Assembly (NCBI RefSeq): GCF_022348165.1
Contig: NZ_JAKRFI010000004.1
Location: 248,001-312,000, forward strand
Direction: 5' to 3'
Origin: Halomonas sp. McH1-25
GTDB taxonomy: Bacteria > Pseudomonadota > Gammaproteobacteria > Pseudomonadales > Halomonadaceae
DNA length: 64,000 bases
Below the pieces are notes generated by a model. It saw only the letters and a program-made list of their open reading frames with translations, was not told the origin of the DNA and did not search any database. The position numbers and the translations under genes were made by a program. Shown here piece after piece: positions 54,276 to 63,674 of this stretch (position 1 is the first letter of the stretch; each line of letters begins with the position of its first letter).

Positions 54276-56198
54276 TTACTGGGACTTGCGAACGCGCAGA
54301 TACCACTCGGAAAGCAGACGGACCTGCTTTTCGGTATATCCGCGATCAACCATTCGCGCCACGAAATCCTCGTGCTTGCGCTGATCGTTGGCAGAGGCCT
54401 TGGCATTGAACGAAATGACCGGCAACAGCTCCTCGGTATTGGCGAACATCTTCTTCTCGATGACGCCCTTGAGTTTCTCGTAGGACTGCCAGCTGGGATT
54501 CATGCCGTTGTTTTGCGCCCGGGCCCGCAGCACGAAGTTGACTACCTCGTGCCGGAAGTCCTTGGGATTGGAGATACCCGCCGGCTTCTCGATCTTTTCC
54601 AGCTCCTCATTGAGCGACTGGCGATTGAACAGCTCGCCGGTCTCGGGGTCGCGATACTCCTGATCCTGAATCCAGAAATCGGCATAGGTGACGTAACGGT
54701 CGAAGATATTCTGACCGTACTCGCTGTACGACTCGAGATAGGCGGTCTGGATCTCCTTGCCGATGAAGTCGACATAGCGCGGCGCCAGGAATTCCTTGAT
54801 GAAACGCAGGTAGCGATCATGGACTTCCTTGGGCAATTGCTCCTGCTCGAGCCGTTGTTCGAGAACGTAGAGCAGATGCACCGGATTGGCGGCGATTTCG
54901 TGAGTGTCGAAGTTGAATACCTTGGACAGGATCTTGAAGGCAAAGCGTGTGGACAATCCATCCATGCCTTCGTCGACCCCAGCGGCGTCGCGATATTCCT
55001 GAATCGACTTGGCCTTGGGATCGGTATCCTTGAGGTTCTCGCCGTCATAGACGCGCATCTTGGAATAGATACTCGAGTTCTCGGGCTCCTTGAGACGCGA
55101 CAGGACCGAGAACTGCGCCAGCATGCGCAGCGTGTCGGGGGCGCACGGTGCCTGATCGAGCGATGAATGCTCGAGCAGTTTCTTGTAGATCTTGATCTCT
55201 TCCGAAACCCGCAGGCAGTAAGGCACCTTGACGATGTACACGCGGTCGAGGAAGGCCTCGTTGTTGCGGTTGTTGCGGAACTGCTGCCACTCGCTCTCGT
55301 TGGAGTGCGCAAGAATGATGCCGTCGAAGGGAATCGCACCCATCCCCTCGGTGGGATTGTAGTTGCCCTCCTGGGTGGCGGTCAGCAAGGGATGCAGCAC
55401 CTTGATCGGTGCCTTGAACATCTCGACGAACTCCATCAGCCCCTGATTGGACTTACACAGGCCACCGGAAAAGCTGTAGGCGTCCGGGTCGTCCTGGGAA
55501 TAAAGTTCGAGTTGACGAATGTCGACCTTGCCCACCAGGGAGGAAATATCCTGATTGTTCTCATCGCCCGGCTCGGTCTTGGACACGGCGATCTGATTGA
55601 GACGCGACGGATACAGCTTGACCACACGGAACTCGGAAATGTCGCCACCGTACTCCTTGAGGCGCTTGGCCGCCCATGGCGACATGACGCTCTTCAAATA
55701 ACGCTGCGGAATCCCGTATTCCTTCTCGAGTAGCTCGCCGTCTTCCTCGGGCGAAAACAGGCCCAGCGGCGATTCATAGACGGGTGAGCCCTTGATGGCA
55801 TAGAACGGTATCCGCTCCATCAACAGCTTGAGTCGCTCGGCCAGAGACGACTTGCCGCCCCCGACCGGTCCCAACAGATAGAGGATCTGTTTGCGTTCCT
55901 CGAGCCCCTGAGCGGCATGCCGGAAATACGCCACGATCTGCTCGATGGCCTCTTCCATGCCGTAGAACTCGGAAAAGGCCGGATAACGACGGATGACCTT
56001 GTTGGTGAAAATACGGGACAGACGCGGGTCCTTGGCGGTGTCGATCACCTCGGGCTCGCCAATGGCCTTCAACATGCGTTCAGGTGCCGAAGCGTAGGCA
56101 GCGGGATCCGAACGGCACAACTCCAGGTACTCCTGAAGACTCATTTCTTCCTGCTGAACCTTCTCATATCGGTTCTGCACGTGATCGAAGATACTCAT
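54276..56198 (-). CDS. yeaG: PrkA family serine protein kinase / AAA+ protein (YeaG)
   Basis: 640 aa. An AAA+ N-terminal part with Walker [10 protein letters not shown] (near residue 110) and a C-terminal PrkA domain. In E. coli YeaG works in nitrogen starvation and persistence; reports disagree on kinase versus protease activity. It has a very strong AAGGAGG ribosome binding site. It is first gene of the cluster; a 24-bp dyad (ATTTATC-N10-GATAAAT) lies about 65 bp upstream of the start. Confidence 0.95.
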   Translation of the reverse strand: MSIFDHVQNRYEKVQQEEMSLQEYLELCRSDPAAYASAPERMLKAIGEPEVIDTAKDPRLSRIFTNKVIRRYPAFSEFYGMEEAIEQIVAYFRHAAQGLEERKQILYLLGPVGGGKSSLAERLKLLMERIPFYAIKGSPVYESPLGLFSPEEDGELLEKEYGIPQRYLKSVMSPWAAKRLKEYGGDISEFRVVKLYPSRLNQIAVSKTEPGDENNQDISSLVGKVDIRQLELYSQDDPDAYSFSGGLCKSNQGLMEFVEMFKAPIKVLHPLLTATQEGNYNPTEGMGAIPFDGIILAHSNESEWQQFRNNRNNEAFLDRVYIVKVPYCLRVSEEIKIYKKLLEHSSLDQAPCAPDTLRMLAQFSVLSRLKEPENSSIYSKMRVYDGENLKDTDPKAKSIQEYRDAAGVDEGMDGLSTRFAFKILSKVFNFDTHEIAANPVHLLYVLEQRLEQEQLPKEVHDRYLRFIKEFLAPRYVDFIGKEIQTAYLESYSEYGQNIFDRYVTYADFWIQDQEYRDPETGELFNRQSLNEELEKIEKPAGISNPKDFRHEVVNFVLRARAQNNGMNPSWQSYEKLKGVIEKKMFANTEELLPVISFNAKASANDQRKHEDFVARMVDRGYTEKQVRLLSEWYLRVRKSQ

Positions 56199-56263
56199 TG
56201 AGGCCTCCTTGGATCGCGACCCCCGGTCGCAAGACAAACAGTCTGGGGTTTCCGGGCTGGCGT

Positions 56264-56287
56264 ATTTATCAGCGTAGACGGATAAAT
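56264..56287. promoter_or_regulatory. Dyad upstream of the yeaG-yeaH-spoVR cluster
   Basis: ATTTATC (56264-56270) and GATAAAT (56281-56287), 7-bp arms and a 10-bp spacer, in the 216-bp gap between ltaE and yeaG. It has the shape of an operator for a dimeric regulator. No sigma-54 -24/-12 element was found in the same gap. Confidence 0.4.
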
Positions 56288-56414
56288 CGTCAGAAGGGGG
56301 AGTGCTAACCGCGAGCATTCAACGCAACCCCATGACGCCCTCGTCTAAAGCTAAGAGCGCCGGGCGTCGCGATGGTTCGCCATGGCAAATAAGGAAGTTA
56401 TGTAACGAAACGAT

Positions 56415-57464
56415 TTAAACGGCGTCGAGAGCCTGACGAATGTCCGCCAGCAGGGTATCCAATAGCTCGAGCGTAGTGTTCCAGGCGCAGACGAAACGCG
56501 CCCCTCCGGCACCAATGAAGGTATAGAAGGTCCAGCCTCGTTCGCGCAACTGCGCCAGCACCGGCGGCGGCAATTGCACGAAGACACTGTTGGCCTGGGT
56601 GGGGAACATCAGCTCGGCACCGGGCAGGTCACGCAGCCCTTCAGCGAGGTAACGAGCCATGGCGTTGGCGTGCTTGGCATTGCTCAGCCAAGCACCGGTT
56701 TCCAGCAGGCCCAGCCAGGGGGCGGCGATGAAGCGCATCTTGGAGGCCAACTGCCCGGCCTGCTTGCAGCGATAATCGAAGTCCTCGGCAAGTTCGCGGT
56801 TGAAGAACACCACTGCCTCGCCCATCGGCAAACCGTTCTTGGTACCGGAAAAGCACAACGCATCGACGCCGACCTGCCAGGTCAGCTCCGCCGGCGTGGC
56901 CTCCAGCGCTGCGCAGGCATTGGCAAAGCGTGCGCCGTCCATGTGCACGCGCAGGTCGTACTTATCGGCCACGGTGCGAATCGCCAGCAGCTCCTCGCGA
57001 TCGTAGACGGTACCGACCTCGGTGGCCTGGGTGATCGACACGATCCTGGGCTTGGGATAATGGATATCGCTGCGCCGGGTCACCAATTGCTCGATGCCTT
57101 CGGCATTGAGCTTGCCGTGCCTTCCTGCGCTGGTGAGCAGCTTGGCGCCGTTGGAGAAAAATTCAGGCCCACCGCATTCGTCGGTCTCGATATGCGCCAG
57201 CTCGTGACAGATCACACTGTGATAGCTCTGTCCCATGGCAGCCAGGGTCAGCGAATTGGCGGCCGTACCGTTGAAGACGAAGAAGACCTCGCAGTCGTAG
57301 TCGAACAGGCGGCGGAAGCGGTCGGTTGCCCGCTGGGTCCAGCTATCGTTGCCATAGGCGAGATCGTCGCAGGCGTTGGCTTCGAGCAGATAGTCCAGGG
57401 CCTCGGGGCAGATGCCGGAAGTGTTGTCGCTGGCCAGAAAACGCGGAGAGCAATAGGGGGACAT
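56415..57464 (-). CDS. ltaE: Low-specificity L-threonine aldolase
   Basis: PLP-dependent, cleaves threonine/allo-threonine to glycine and acetaldehyde. It is 349 aa, close to the usual 333. HMDGAR (D176) and the PLP lysine K209 in FSGTKNGLP are present. The ATG at 57464 has AAGGAA. It is transcribed towards yeaG. Confidence 0.94.
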   Translation of the reverse strand: MSPYCSPRFLASDNTSGICPEALDYLLEANACDDLAYGNDSWTQRATDRFRRLFDYDCEVFFVFNGTAANSLTLAAMGQSYHSVICHELAHIETDECGGPEFFSNGAKLLTSAGRHGKLNAEGIEQLVTRRSDIHYPKPRIVSITQATEVGTVYDREELLAIRTVADKYDLRVHMDGARFANACAALEATPAELTWQVGVDALCFSGTKNGLPMGEAVVFFNRELAEDFDYRCKQAGQLASKMRFIAAPWLGLLETGAWLSNAKHANAMARYLAEGLRDLPGAELMFPTQANSVFVQLPPPVLAQLRERGWTFYTFIGAGGARFVCAWNTTLELLDTLLADIRQALDAV

Positions 57465-57622
57465 GAGGTTTCCTTTCTCTTGTTGTTCGCTGCAGCGACC
57501 GGATGCCGTCGCCGCTCCTCGGTGCGCGGCGGCGGTGGCCGCCAGCGCCGCAGGCAGGGCGCGGATCACGCACCCCAATGCAGTCTATCACCGTCTGGCG
57601 TGGACGAAAGTCGCAGCACGAA

Positions 57623-59635
57623 TCACAGCGATGCCGCCAGACGCGTCCCCTGGTCGATGGCCCGCTTGGCATCCAGCTCCGCAGCGAGCTGCGCCCCGCC
57701 GATGACATGCACCGACACCTTGGCGTCACGCAGCGGCTCGGCCAGATCGACGACCGACTCCTGACCGGCGCAGACCACCACATGATCGACGTCCAGCACT
57801 CGCTCTTCGCCATCGATGCGCACATGCAATCCCTGATCGTCGATTTTCAGATACTCGCATCCCGCCAGCGTCTCGACACCCCGGTGACGCAACGATGCCC
57901 GATGCACCCAGCCGGTCGTGGTGCCCAGCCCCTTGCCGGGCTTCGAGGCCTTGCGTTGCAGTAGAAATATCTGGCGAGCCACCTGCGGCATGGCCGGCGC
58001 CATCAACCCTCCAGCCTGGGACACCGCCAAGTCCACCCCCCACTCGCGATACCAGGCCGACGGTTCCAGCGCCGGATGCCCGGCATGGGAAAGCAGCTCG
58101 GCCACGTCGAAGCCGATACCGCCGGCACCGATGAGAGCCACCCGCCGCCCGATACGCTCGGGATGGCGGATTGCCGTCGGGTAATCGATGACCTTGGGAT
58201 GGTCGCTACCCATCAGATCGAGCCGGCGTGGGCGTACGCCGGTCGCCAGTACGACCTCGTCGAAGCCTCTCAGAGCCTCGACATCGGCCGGCGTGTTCAG
58301 ACGCACCTCGACGCCATGACGATCGAGCATCACTCGGTAATAGCGCAGCGTCTCGTCGAACTCCTCCTTGCCGGGAATCCGTCGCGCATAGTTGAACTGT
58401 CCACCCAATTCGTCGCCACGCTCGAAAAGCACGACGCGGTGGCCCCGGCCGGCCGCCGTGACAGCGCAGGCCAGCCCCGCCGGACCGCCACCGACCACGG
58501 CAACGGTCTTGGGCGTTGTCGCGGCCTCGATGACCAATTCCGTCTCGTGGCAGGCGCGTGGATTGACCAGGCAGGAGGTCAACTTGCCCTGGAAGGTATG
58601 GTCGAGACAGGCCTGGTTGCAGGCAATGCAGGTATTGATCTCGTCGGCGCGCCCGGTCTCGGCCTTGCGCACCCACCCGGGATCGGCCAAAAAGGGACGC
58701 GCCATCGAGACCATGTCGGCATGGCCGTCGCCCAGCACCCGCTCGGCGACATCCGGCATATTGATGCGATTGGTGGTGATCAACGGGATCGACAGTTCGG
58801 CCTTCATGCGCCGGGTCACCTCGGTGAATGCCGCACGCGGCACGCTGGTGACGATGGTCGGTACACGCGCCTCGTGCCAGCCGATACCGGTATTGATCAG
58901 ACTGGCGCCCGCCGCCTCGATGGCGCGACCCAATGCCACCACTTCATCCCAGGTACTGCCTTCTTCGACCAGATCGATCATCGACAGGCGGAAGATGATC
59001 AGAAAATCCTCGCCGAGCGCTGCCCGGATACGCCGTACGATTCCCACAGGAAAGCGAATGCGGTTGGCGAACTCGCCGCCCCAGTGGTCCTCACGTCGAT
59101 TGGTGCGCCGGCAGACGAACTGATTGATCAAGTAACCTTCCGAGCCCATCACTTCGACGCCATCGTAGCCTGCCTGCTGCGCTAGCTGGGCGCAGCGCAC
59201 GTAGTCGTCGATCTGCCGCTCGATCTCCTCGCCACGCAGTTCGCGCGGCACGAACGGATTGATCGGCGCCTGGAGAGCCGAGGGCGCGACCAGGTCGGGC
59301 GAGTAGGCATAACGCCCGGCATGCAGGATCTGCAGGCAGATGTGTCCGCCCTCGGCATGCACTGCCTCGGTCACCGCTCGGTGCCGGTCGGCCTCCTCGT
59401 CCGTGGTCAGCTTGGCCGCCCCTTGAAAGACCGCCCCTTCCGGGTTGGGAGCGATGCCACCGGTGACGATCAGCGCCACGCCCGCCCTGGCGCGTTCGGC
59501 GTAAAAGGCCGCCAGCCGTGCAAACCCGTTCGGGGCCTCTTCCAGATTGGTATGCATGGATCCCATGAGAATACGGTTGGGCAACGTAATGTGACCCAGC
59601 GTCAGGGGGCGGAACAGGGAGGGGTAAGCGGTCAC
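57623..59635 (-). CDS. fadH: 2,4-dienoyl-CoA reductase FadH-like (NADPH, FMN/FAD/4Fe-4S)
   Basis: 670 aa from a GTG at 59635 with GAGGCG upstream, matching E. coli FadH (672). Removes double bases' hindrance in beta-oxidation of unsaturated acyl-CoA by reducing 2,4-dienoyl-CoA. The N-terminal OYE-like TIM barrel, the four cluster cysteines in CIACNQAC and SCLVNPRAC, and the two Rossmann motifs (VGGGPAGLACAV and IGAGGIGFDVAE) are seen. It could be another OYE-family enoate reductase; FadH is most likely by length and architecture. Confidence 0.88.
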   Translation of the reverse strand: MTAYPSLFRPLTLGHITLPNRILMGSMHTNLEEAPNGFARLAAFYAERARAGVALIVTGGIAPNPEGAVFQGAAKLTTDEEADRHRAVTEAVHAEGGHICLQILHAGRYAYSPDLVAPSALQAPINPFVPRELRGEEIERQIDDYVRCAQLAQQAGYDGVEVMGSEGYLINQFVCRRTNRREDHWGGEFANRIRFPVGIVRRIRAALGEDFLIIFRLSMIDLVEEGSTWDEVVALGRAIEAAGASLINTGIGWHEARVPTIVTSVPRAAFTEVTRRMKAELSIPLITTNRINMPDVAERVLGDGHADMVSMARPFLADPGWVRKAETGRADEINTCIACNQACLDHTFQGKLTSCLVNPRACHETELVIEAATTPKTVAVVGGGPAGLACAVTAAGRGHRVVLFERGDELGGQFNYARRIPGKEEFDETLRYYRVMLDRHGVEVRLNTPADVEALRGFDEVVLATGVRPRRLDLMGSDHPKVIDYPTAIRHPERIGRRVALIGAGGIGFDVAELLSHAGHPALEPSAWYREWGVDLAVSQAGGLMAPAMPQVARQIFLLQRKASKPGKGLGTTTGWVHRASLRHRGVETLAGCEYLKIDDQGLHVRIDGEERVLDVDHVVVCAGQESVVDLAEPLRDAKVSVHVIGGAQLAAELDAKRAIDQGTRLAASL

Positions 59636-59662
59636 GGTCGCCTCGCTAGCGGCTGATTCAAA

Positions 59663-59690
59663 CAAGTGTATGATTGTATCGCCAAGTGTA
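59663..59690. promoter_or_regulatory. CAAGTGTA direct repeat between fadH and the alpha/beta hydrolase
   Basis: CAAGTGTA at 59663-59670 and 59683-59690, exactly 20 bp apart (about two helical turns), in the 109-bp divergent promoter region. A minus-strand TACAAT lies between them. It is a candidate operator for fadH or the divergent hydrolase. Confidence 0.35.
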
Positions 59691-59744
59691 GCGTAGGCAC
59701 CACGAGACACAATCCCTTGAACGAATTACAGAGGGCAACCACAC

Positions 59745-60659
59745 ATGAGTGCCACTCCCGAACGCCATGAGGCCGCCCTGAACCAAGGGGCAGTCCATGT
59801 CACCCGCTTTCGCCCGACGTCGCCCTGCCGGGGCGTCGTCCTGTGCTGGCATGGCGCGATCGAATCTGGCCGCATTTTTTACAGCCGCTCCGGCAAGGGC
59901 CTGGCTCCCTGGCTGGCCAACCAGGGTTACGATGTCTTCGTTGCCGATCAGCGCGGCCGACACGAGGCACCGCCGAGGCCGGCACGCGGTGTTACTCTCG
60001 ACCAGACGGATGTCATCCGTGAGGAGATCCCCGCCACGATCGAGGCATGCCTGGCCCTGGCCAATGCCCGTCGGTTGCACGTCGTCACCCACTCCTGGGG
60101 CGGCGTGCTGGTTGCCTCGAGCCTGGGACGCTATCCGCAGCTGCGCGACAGGATCATCAGCCAGGCCTATTTCGGCACGAAACGCAGCGTGCGTAGCTGG
60201 ACGTGGCAGCGATTGCTGTACATCGACCTGATGTGGAAAGGCGTCGCACCGGTCGCCCGGCGGCTTTGCGGATATCTTCCGGCACGCGCCCTGCGCTGGG
60301 GAAGCGACGACGAGTATGCAGGCAGTCATCGCCAAGGAGTCGCCTGGGTGAAGGCTTCCGCGTGGATCGACGCACGCGACGGCTTCGACTATTCATCCGC
60401 ACTGGCGTCCGGCGGGCTGCCTCCGACCCTGCACCTGACAGGCACCAACGATCGAGCGCTGGGGCATCCGGACGACGTGGCCCGCTTTGCCCAGGAGTGC
60501 GGTCCCCACGTCCAGCGTCTCGTCCGGCTGGGTATCTCGGCCGGCCAGACACGTGACTACGGCCACCTGGACATGCTGACGCACCCCCAGGCCGCTACCG
60601 AGGTCTACCCTCTGGTCGATGCCTGGCTCACCAGCCATGCCCGCCCAGGCGAGGCGTAA
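59745..60659 (+). CDS. Alpha/beta hydrolase
   Basis: 304 aa. The nucleophile Ser lies in THSWGG (G-x-S-x-G variant SWGG), an Asp region and a C-terminal His (DYGHLDML) complete a likely triad. LCWHGAIESGRIF supplies the oxyanion-hole segment. The substrate is unknown. Divergence from a fadH-type gene suggests a lipid or acyl ester, but this is only context. Confidence 0.78.
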   Translation: MSATPERHEAALNQGAVHVTRFRPTSPCRGVVLCWHGAIESGRIFYSRSGKGLAPWLANQGYDVFVADQRGRHEAPPRPARGVTLDQTDVIREEIPATIEACLALANARRLHVVTHSWGGVLVASSLGRYPQLRDRIISQAYFGTKRSVRSWTWQRLLYIDLMWKGVAPVARRLCGYLPARALRWGSDDEYAGSHRQGVAWVKASAWIDARDGFDYSSALASGGLPPTLHLTGTNDRALGHPDDVARFAQECGPHVQRLVRLGISAGQTRDYGHLDMLTHPQAATEVYPLVDAWLTSHARPGEA

Positions 60660-60662
60660 ACG

Positions 60663-60691
60663 AAAAACCCCGAGCCATTTGGCTCGGGGTT
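60663..60691. terminator. Terminator of the tRNA operon (and of the hydrolase)
   Basis: An 11-bp perfect stem (60666-60676 with 60681-60691) with loop ATTT. On the minus strand it is followed by five U residues (A-run 60663-60667), so it terminates the tRNA operon; on the plus strand it lies just after the hydrolase stop. Confidence 0.88.
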
Positions 60692-60707
60692 GAAATCGTA
60701 TCGATAA

Positions 60708-60784
60708 TGGCGGACCGGACGGGACTCGAACCCGCGACCTCCGGCGTGACAGGCCGGCATTCTAACCGACTGAACTACCGGTCC
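60708..60784 (-). tRNA. tRNA-Asp(GTC), copy 1
   Basis: 77 nt with encoded CCA; anticodon GTC within CCTGTCACG. Last gene of the five-tRNA minus-strand operon. Identical to copies 2 and 3. Confidence 0.97.
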
Positions 60785-60787
60785 GTG

Positions 60788-60864
60788 TGGTGGGTGGTAC
60801 AGGACTCGAACCTGTGACCCCCAGCATGTGAGGCTGGTGCTCTAACCGGCTGAGCTAACCACCC
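60788..60864 (-). tRNA. tRNA-Val(CAC)
   Basis: 77 nt with CCA; acceptor GGGTGGT/ACCACCC, anticodon loop CTCACAT reads CAC. It starts three bases from the tRNA-Asp copy 1. CAC is a less common Val isoacceptor in gammaproteobacteria and fits a high-GC codon preference for GTG. Confidence 0.95.
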
Positions 60865-60895
60865 AACTATCGAGGTAATACGAAACCAGACAAGA

Positions 60896-60972
60896 TGGCG
60901 GACCGGACGGGACTCGAACCCGCGACCTCCGGCGTGACAGGCCGGCATTCTAACCGACTGAACTACCGGTCC
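60896..60972 (-). tRNA. tRNA-Asp(GTC), copy 2
   Basis: 77 nt with CCA, identical to copies 1 and 3. The 31-bp spacer to tRNA-Val(CAC) shows no other feature. Confidence 0.97.
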
Positions 60973-61052
60973 GCGACACTGTATCGTGCCATGCGCATCG
61001 ATACGGAACTTGCGACTGATTTTTGGCATTGCCAGGCAATACCGGTTGGAAA

Positions 61053-61129
61053 TGGCGGACCGGACGGGACTCGAACCCGCGACCTCCGGCGTGACAGGCC
61101 GGCATTCTAACCGACTGAACTACCGGTCC
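61053..61129 (-). tRNA. tRNA-Asp(GTC), copy 3
   Basis: 77 nt with CCA, identical to copies 1 and 2. About 80 bp separate it from copy 2. Confidence 0.97.
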
Positions 61130-61173
61130 ACGATATTTCCGACTTTACGTGCACGAGCCATGCCCAAAGGCGA

Positions 61174-61249
61174 TGGTGGGTGGTACTGGGTTCGAACCAG
61201 TGACCCCCAGCTTGTAAGGCTGGTGCTCTCCCAACTGAGCTAACCACCC
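61174..61249 (-). tRNA. tRNA-Val(TAC)
   Basis: 76 nt with CCA; anticodon loop CTTACAA reads TAC. First gene of the operon, starting about 18 bp after the -10 element. Confidence 0.97.
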
Positions 61250-61267
61250 TCGGTCACGTGGCGCTGC

Positions 61268-61295
61268 ATTCTACAGGGCCACGGAGTAATGTCAA
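61268..61295 (-). promoter_or_regulatory. Consensus promoter of the tRNA Val/Asp operon
   Basis: On the minus strand: TTGACA (61295-61290, perfect -35), 16-bp spacer, TAGAAT (61273-61268). The downstream bases GCAGCGCC form a GC-rich discriminator, as in stringently controlled stable RNA promoters. Confidence 0.85.
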
Positions 61296-61337
61296 CGCTT
61301 TTCCTCTGCAGCCGACAATAAGTTTTCCGTTTCGAAT

Positions 61338-62060
61338 TCATCGGCTTGCTGCCATGAAGGCGGCCACGCCGACGGCAGCCCGGTCGATCAATTGCTGCTG
61401 GGTCAGTCCCGAGGCCTTGCGGGGTTTCCAATCGTGCTCGCCGTCCTCGAGAAACGTGACCCGTACGTTGCCCGGCAGGTCGTAGCCTTCGACCTCATCC
61501 CGCGTCCCGAAGGGGTCGCGCGTTCCCTGCAGCACCAGAACCGGACAGGCGATCCCTGGCCAGTGCGCCAGGCGTGTCCTGTCCGGCTTGCCCGGCGGAT
61601 GAAAGGGATAGCCGCACAGGGCCAGGCCGGCCACGTCCTGGCGAGCGGCAACCAAGCTGGCAACCCGCCCGCCCAACGACTTGCCTCCCAGCCACAGGGG
61701 CGGCAATTCGCGATGTGACAGGATGCTGCACCACTGGATCATTTCCTCGACGAGGCGTTCGACACTTGGCGGCGGACGCCGACGATTTTCCCGACGGATT
61801 CGCTGCATATAGGCGAACTCGATCGACAACGTCTGCACGCCATTGCGCGCCAGGGATTCTCGCAAGGCCTGCATGAACTTCGAATCCTGCCCGGCCCCGG
61901 CACCGTGCGCCATGAGCAGCCGGCCTTTCTTCGCGTCACCGCGCTTTTCCAGAGGACCTATCCCTTCGATGAATAGGCGGGTATCCCGCTCGTCGAGCAG
62001 CGCATCGGTCACATCATCAAGCGTCGCTTGGCGCCAGCCATTGTGTTCGCTGTATGGCAT
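61338..62060 (-). CDS. Alpha/beta hydrolase (KANL3/Tex30-like)
   Basis: 240 aa from the ATG at 62060 with AGGGAGA upstream. LLMAHGAGAGQDS, the nucleophile elbow GGKSLGG, an Asp (GTRDPFG) and a final His (DGEHDWK) form the expected triad. It resembles the dienelactone hydrolase-like proteins of the KANL3/Tex30 group. The substrate is unknown. It is divergent from ccoN. Confidence 0.82.
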   Translation of the reverse strand: MPYSEHNGWRQATLDDVTDALLDERDTRLFIEGIGPLEKRGDAKKGRLLMAHGAGAGQDSKFMQALRESLARNGVQTLSIEFAYMQRIRRENRRRPPPSVERLVEEMIQWCSILSHRELPPLWLGGKSLGGRVASLVAARQDVAGLALCGYPFHPPGKPDRTRLAHWPGIACPVLVLQGTRDPFGTRDEVEGYDLPGNVRVTFLEDGEHDWKPRKASGLTQQQLIDRAAVGVAAFMAASR

Positions 62061-62139
62061 TTTCTCCCTATGCTTTCGTCGCAACCGGTGGGTCCGGCTT
62101 ACCCAGGTTGAGGTAGGCTGAGATAGAATCGTCAGCACC

Positions 62140-62153
62140 TTGACCTGCATCAT
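62140..62153 (+). promoter_or_regulatory. FNR/Anr-type box before ccoN
   Basis: TTGACCTGCATCAT matches the FNR/Anr consensus TTGAT-N4-ATCAA at 8 of 10 positions. A -10-like CAAAAT at 62176-62181 would place the start near 62188 and the box centre at about -41.5, the class II activator position. It is about 75 bp before the ccoN start. Confidence 0.6.
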
Positions 62154-62227
62154 CATGTGGGCGGTCAACCCAAGGCAAAATGCCTTTCGGGACGTCTCCC
62201 CACCACCGCGTTCGATGGGAACCTGAC

Positions 62228-63652
62228 ATGAGCACAACCTTTGAACACCCGACCTACAATTACAAGGTAGTTCGGCAGTTCGCGATCATGACCGTTGTAT
62301 GGGGCATCATAGGCATGGCCCTAGGTGTCTTCATCGCTGCACAGCTGGTCTGGCCTGAGCTGAACTTTGGCTTGCCCTGGACGAGCTTCGGGCGACTGCG
62401 CCCGCTGCATACCAATGCCGTCATCTTTGCCTTCGGCGGCTCGGCACTGATGGCAACCTCTCTATACGTCGTCCAGCGAACCTGCCAGACACGCCTGTTT
62501 TCCGATGGCCTGGCCGCCTTCACGTTCTGGGGCTGGCAGGCCGTCATCGTGCTGGCGGTCATTACGCTGCCGATGGGCTATACCACCTCCAAGGAATACG
62601 CCGAGCTGGAATGGCCCATCGACATCCTGATCACCTTGGTTTGGGTGGCCTATGCCATCGTCTTCCTCGGCACAATCAAGCAGCGCAAGACGCCACACAT
62701 CTATGTGGCGAACTGGTTCTACGCCGCATTCATCCTGACCGTTGCCGTACTGCATATCGTCAACTCGGCCGAGGTTCCGGTTGGCCCCATGAAGTCCTAC
62801 TCCGCCTATGCCGGCGCCATCGATGCCATGGCCCAATGGTGGTATGGACACAATGCCGTCGGTTTCCTGCTGACCGCAGGCTTCCTGGGCATGATGTACT
62901 ACTTCGTTCCCAAGCAGGCCGAACGCCCCATCTATTCCTACCGGCTTTCCATCGTGCATTTCTGGGCGCTGATCACCACCTACATGTGGGCCGGTTCGCA
63001 CCACCTGCACTACACCGCCCTGCCCGACTGGGCCCAGTCGCTGGGCATGATCATGTCGATCATTCTGCTGGCGCCCTCGTGGGGCGGCATGATCAACGGC
63101 ATGATGACCCTGTCGGGTGCCTGGCACAAACTGCGTACCGATCCGACCCTGCGCTTTCTGGTCGTGGCCCTGTCGTTCTACGGCATGTCGACCTTCGAAG
63201 GCCCGATGATGGCGGTCAAGACGGTCAATGCCTTGTCCCACTATACCGACTGGACCATCGGCCACGTCCACGCCGGCGCCCTCGGCTGGGTCGCCATGAT
63301 CACCATCGGCTCCATGTATCACCTGATACCGCGCCTGTTCGGCGGCCAGGCCATGTATTCCGAGAAGCTCATCGCCGTGCACTTCTGGCTGGCCACCATC
63401 GGCACCGTGCTTTACATCACTGCGATGTGGGTCAACGGCATCATGCAGGGCTTGATGTGGCGCGCGGTGAATGCCGACGGCACGCTGATGTACACCTTCG
63501 TCGAGGCGCTCGAGGCCAGCCACCCGGGCTACATCGTGCGCTGGCTGGGTGGCTGCTTCTTCACGGCCGGCATGCTGCTGATGGCCTTCAACGTCTACAA
63601 GACGGTGAAGCGTAGCGAGCACGAGCAGGCACCGGTCGCGCAGACTGCTTGA
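62228..63652 (+). CDS. ccoN: Cytochrome c oxidase cbb3-type subunit I CcoN
   Basis: 474 aa, catalytic heme-copper subunit of the high-affinity oxidase. The ATG at 62228 gives [16 protein letters not shown]. The heme and CuB histidines are recognisable in [24 protein letters not shown] and [13 protein letters not shown]. It has about twelve helices. It is followed 22 bp later by ccoO. An FNR/Anr-type box upstream indicates induction at low oxygen. Confidence 0.97.
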   Translation: MSTTFEHPTYNYKVVRQFAIMTVVWGIIGMALGVFIAAQLVWPELNFGLPWTSFGRLRPLHTNAVIFAFGGSALMATSLYVVQRTCQTRLFSDGLAAFTFWGWQAVIVLAVITLPMGYTTSKEYAELEWPIDILITLVWVAYAIVFLGTIKQRKTPHIYVANWFYAAFILTVAVLHIVNSAEVPVGPMKSYSAYAGAIDAMAQWWYGHNAVGFLLTAGFLGMMYYFVPKQAERPIYSYRLSIVHFWALITTYMWAGSHHLHYTALPDWAQSLGMIMSIILLAPSWGGMINGMMTLSGAWHKLRTDPTLRFLVVALSFYGMSTFEGPMMAVKTVNALSHYTDWTIGHVHAGALGWVAMITIGSMYHLIPRLFGGQAMYSEKLIAVHFWLATIGTVLYITAMWVNGIMQGLMWRAVNADGTLMYTFVEALEASHPGYIVRWLGGCFFTAGMLLMAFNVYKTVKRSEHEQAPVAQTA

Positions 63653-63674
63653 TCAATCGGGGAACCTGACACTG

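Noticed and set aside
56199-56414. Sigma-54 promoter expected for the yeaG cluster
   Set aside because: No GG-N10-GC element with a TGGCAC/TTGCA-like context was found on the minus strand in this gap.
60895-61243. Short plus-strand frames reading like GLEPATSGVTGRHSNRLNY
   Set aside because: This is the well-known artefact from translating the antisense of tRNA-Asp genes; it often pollutes databases as hypothetical proteins.
62462-63622. 386-codon open frame opposite ccoN
   Set aside because: Antisense shadow of a conserved oxidase gene, His/Gly/Gln-rich composition typical of a shadow frame.
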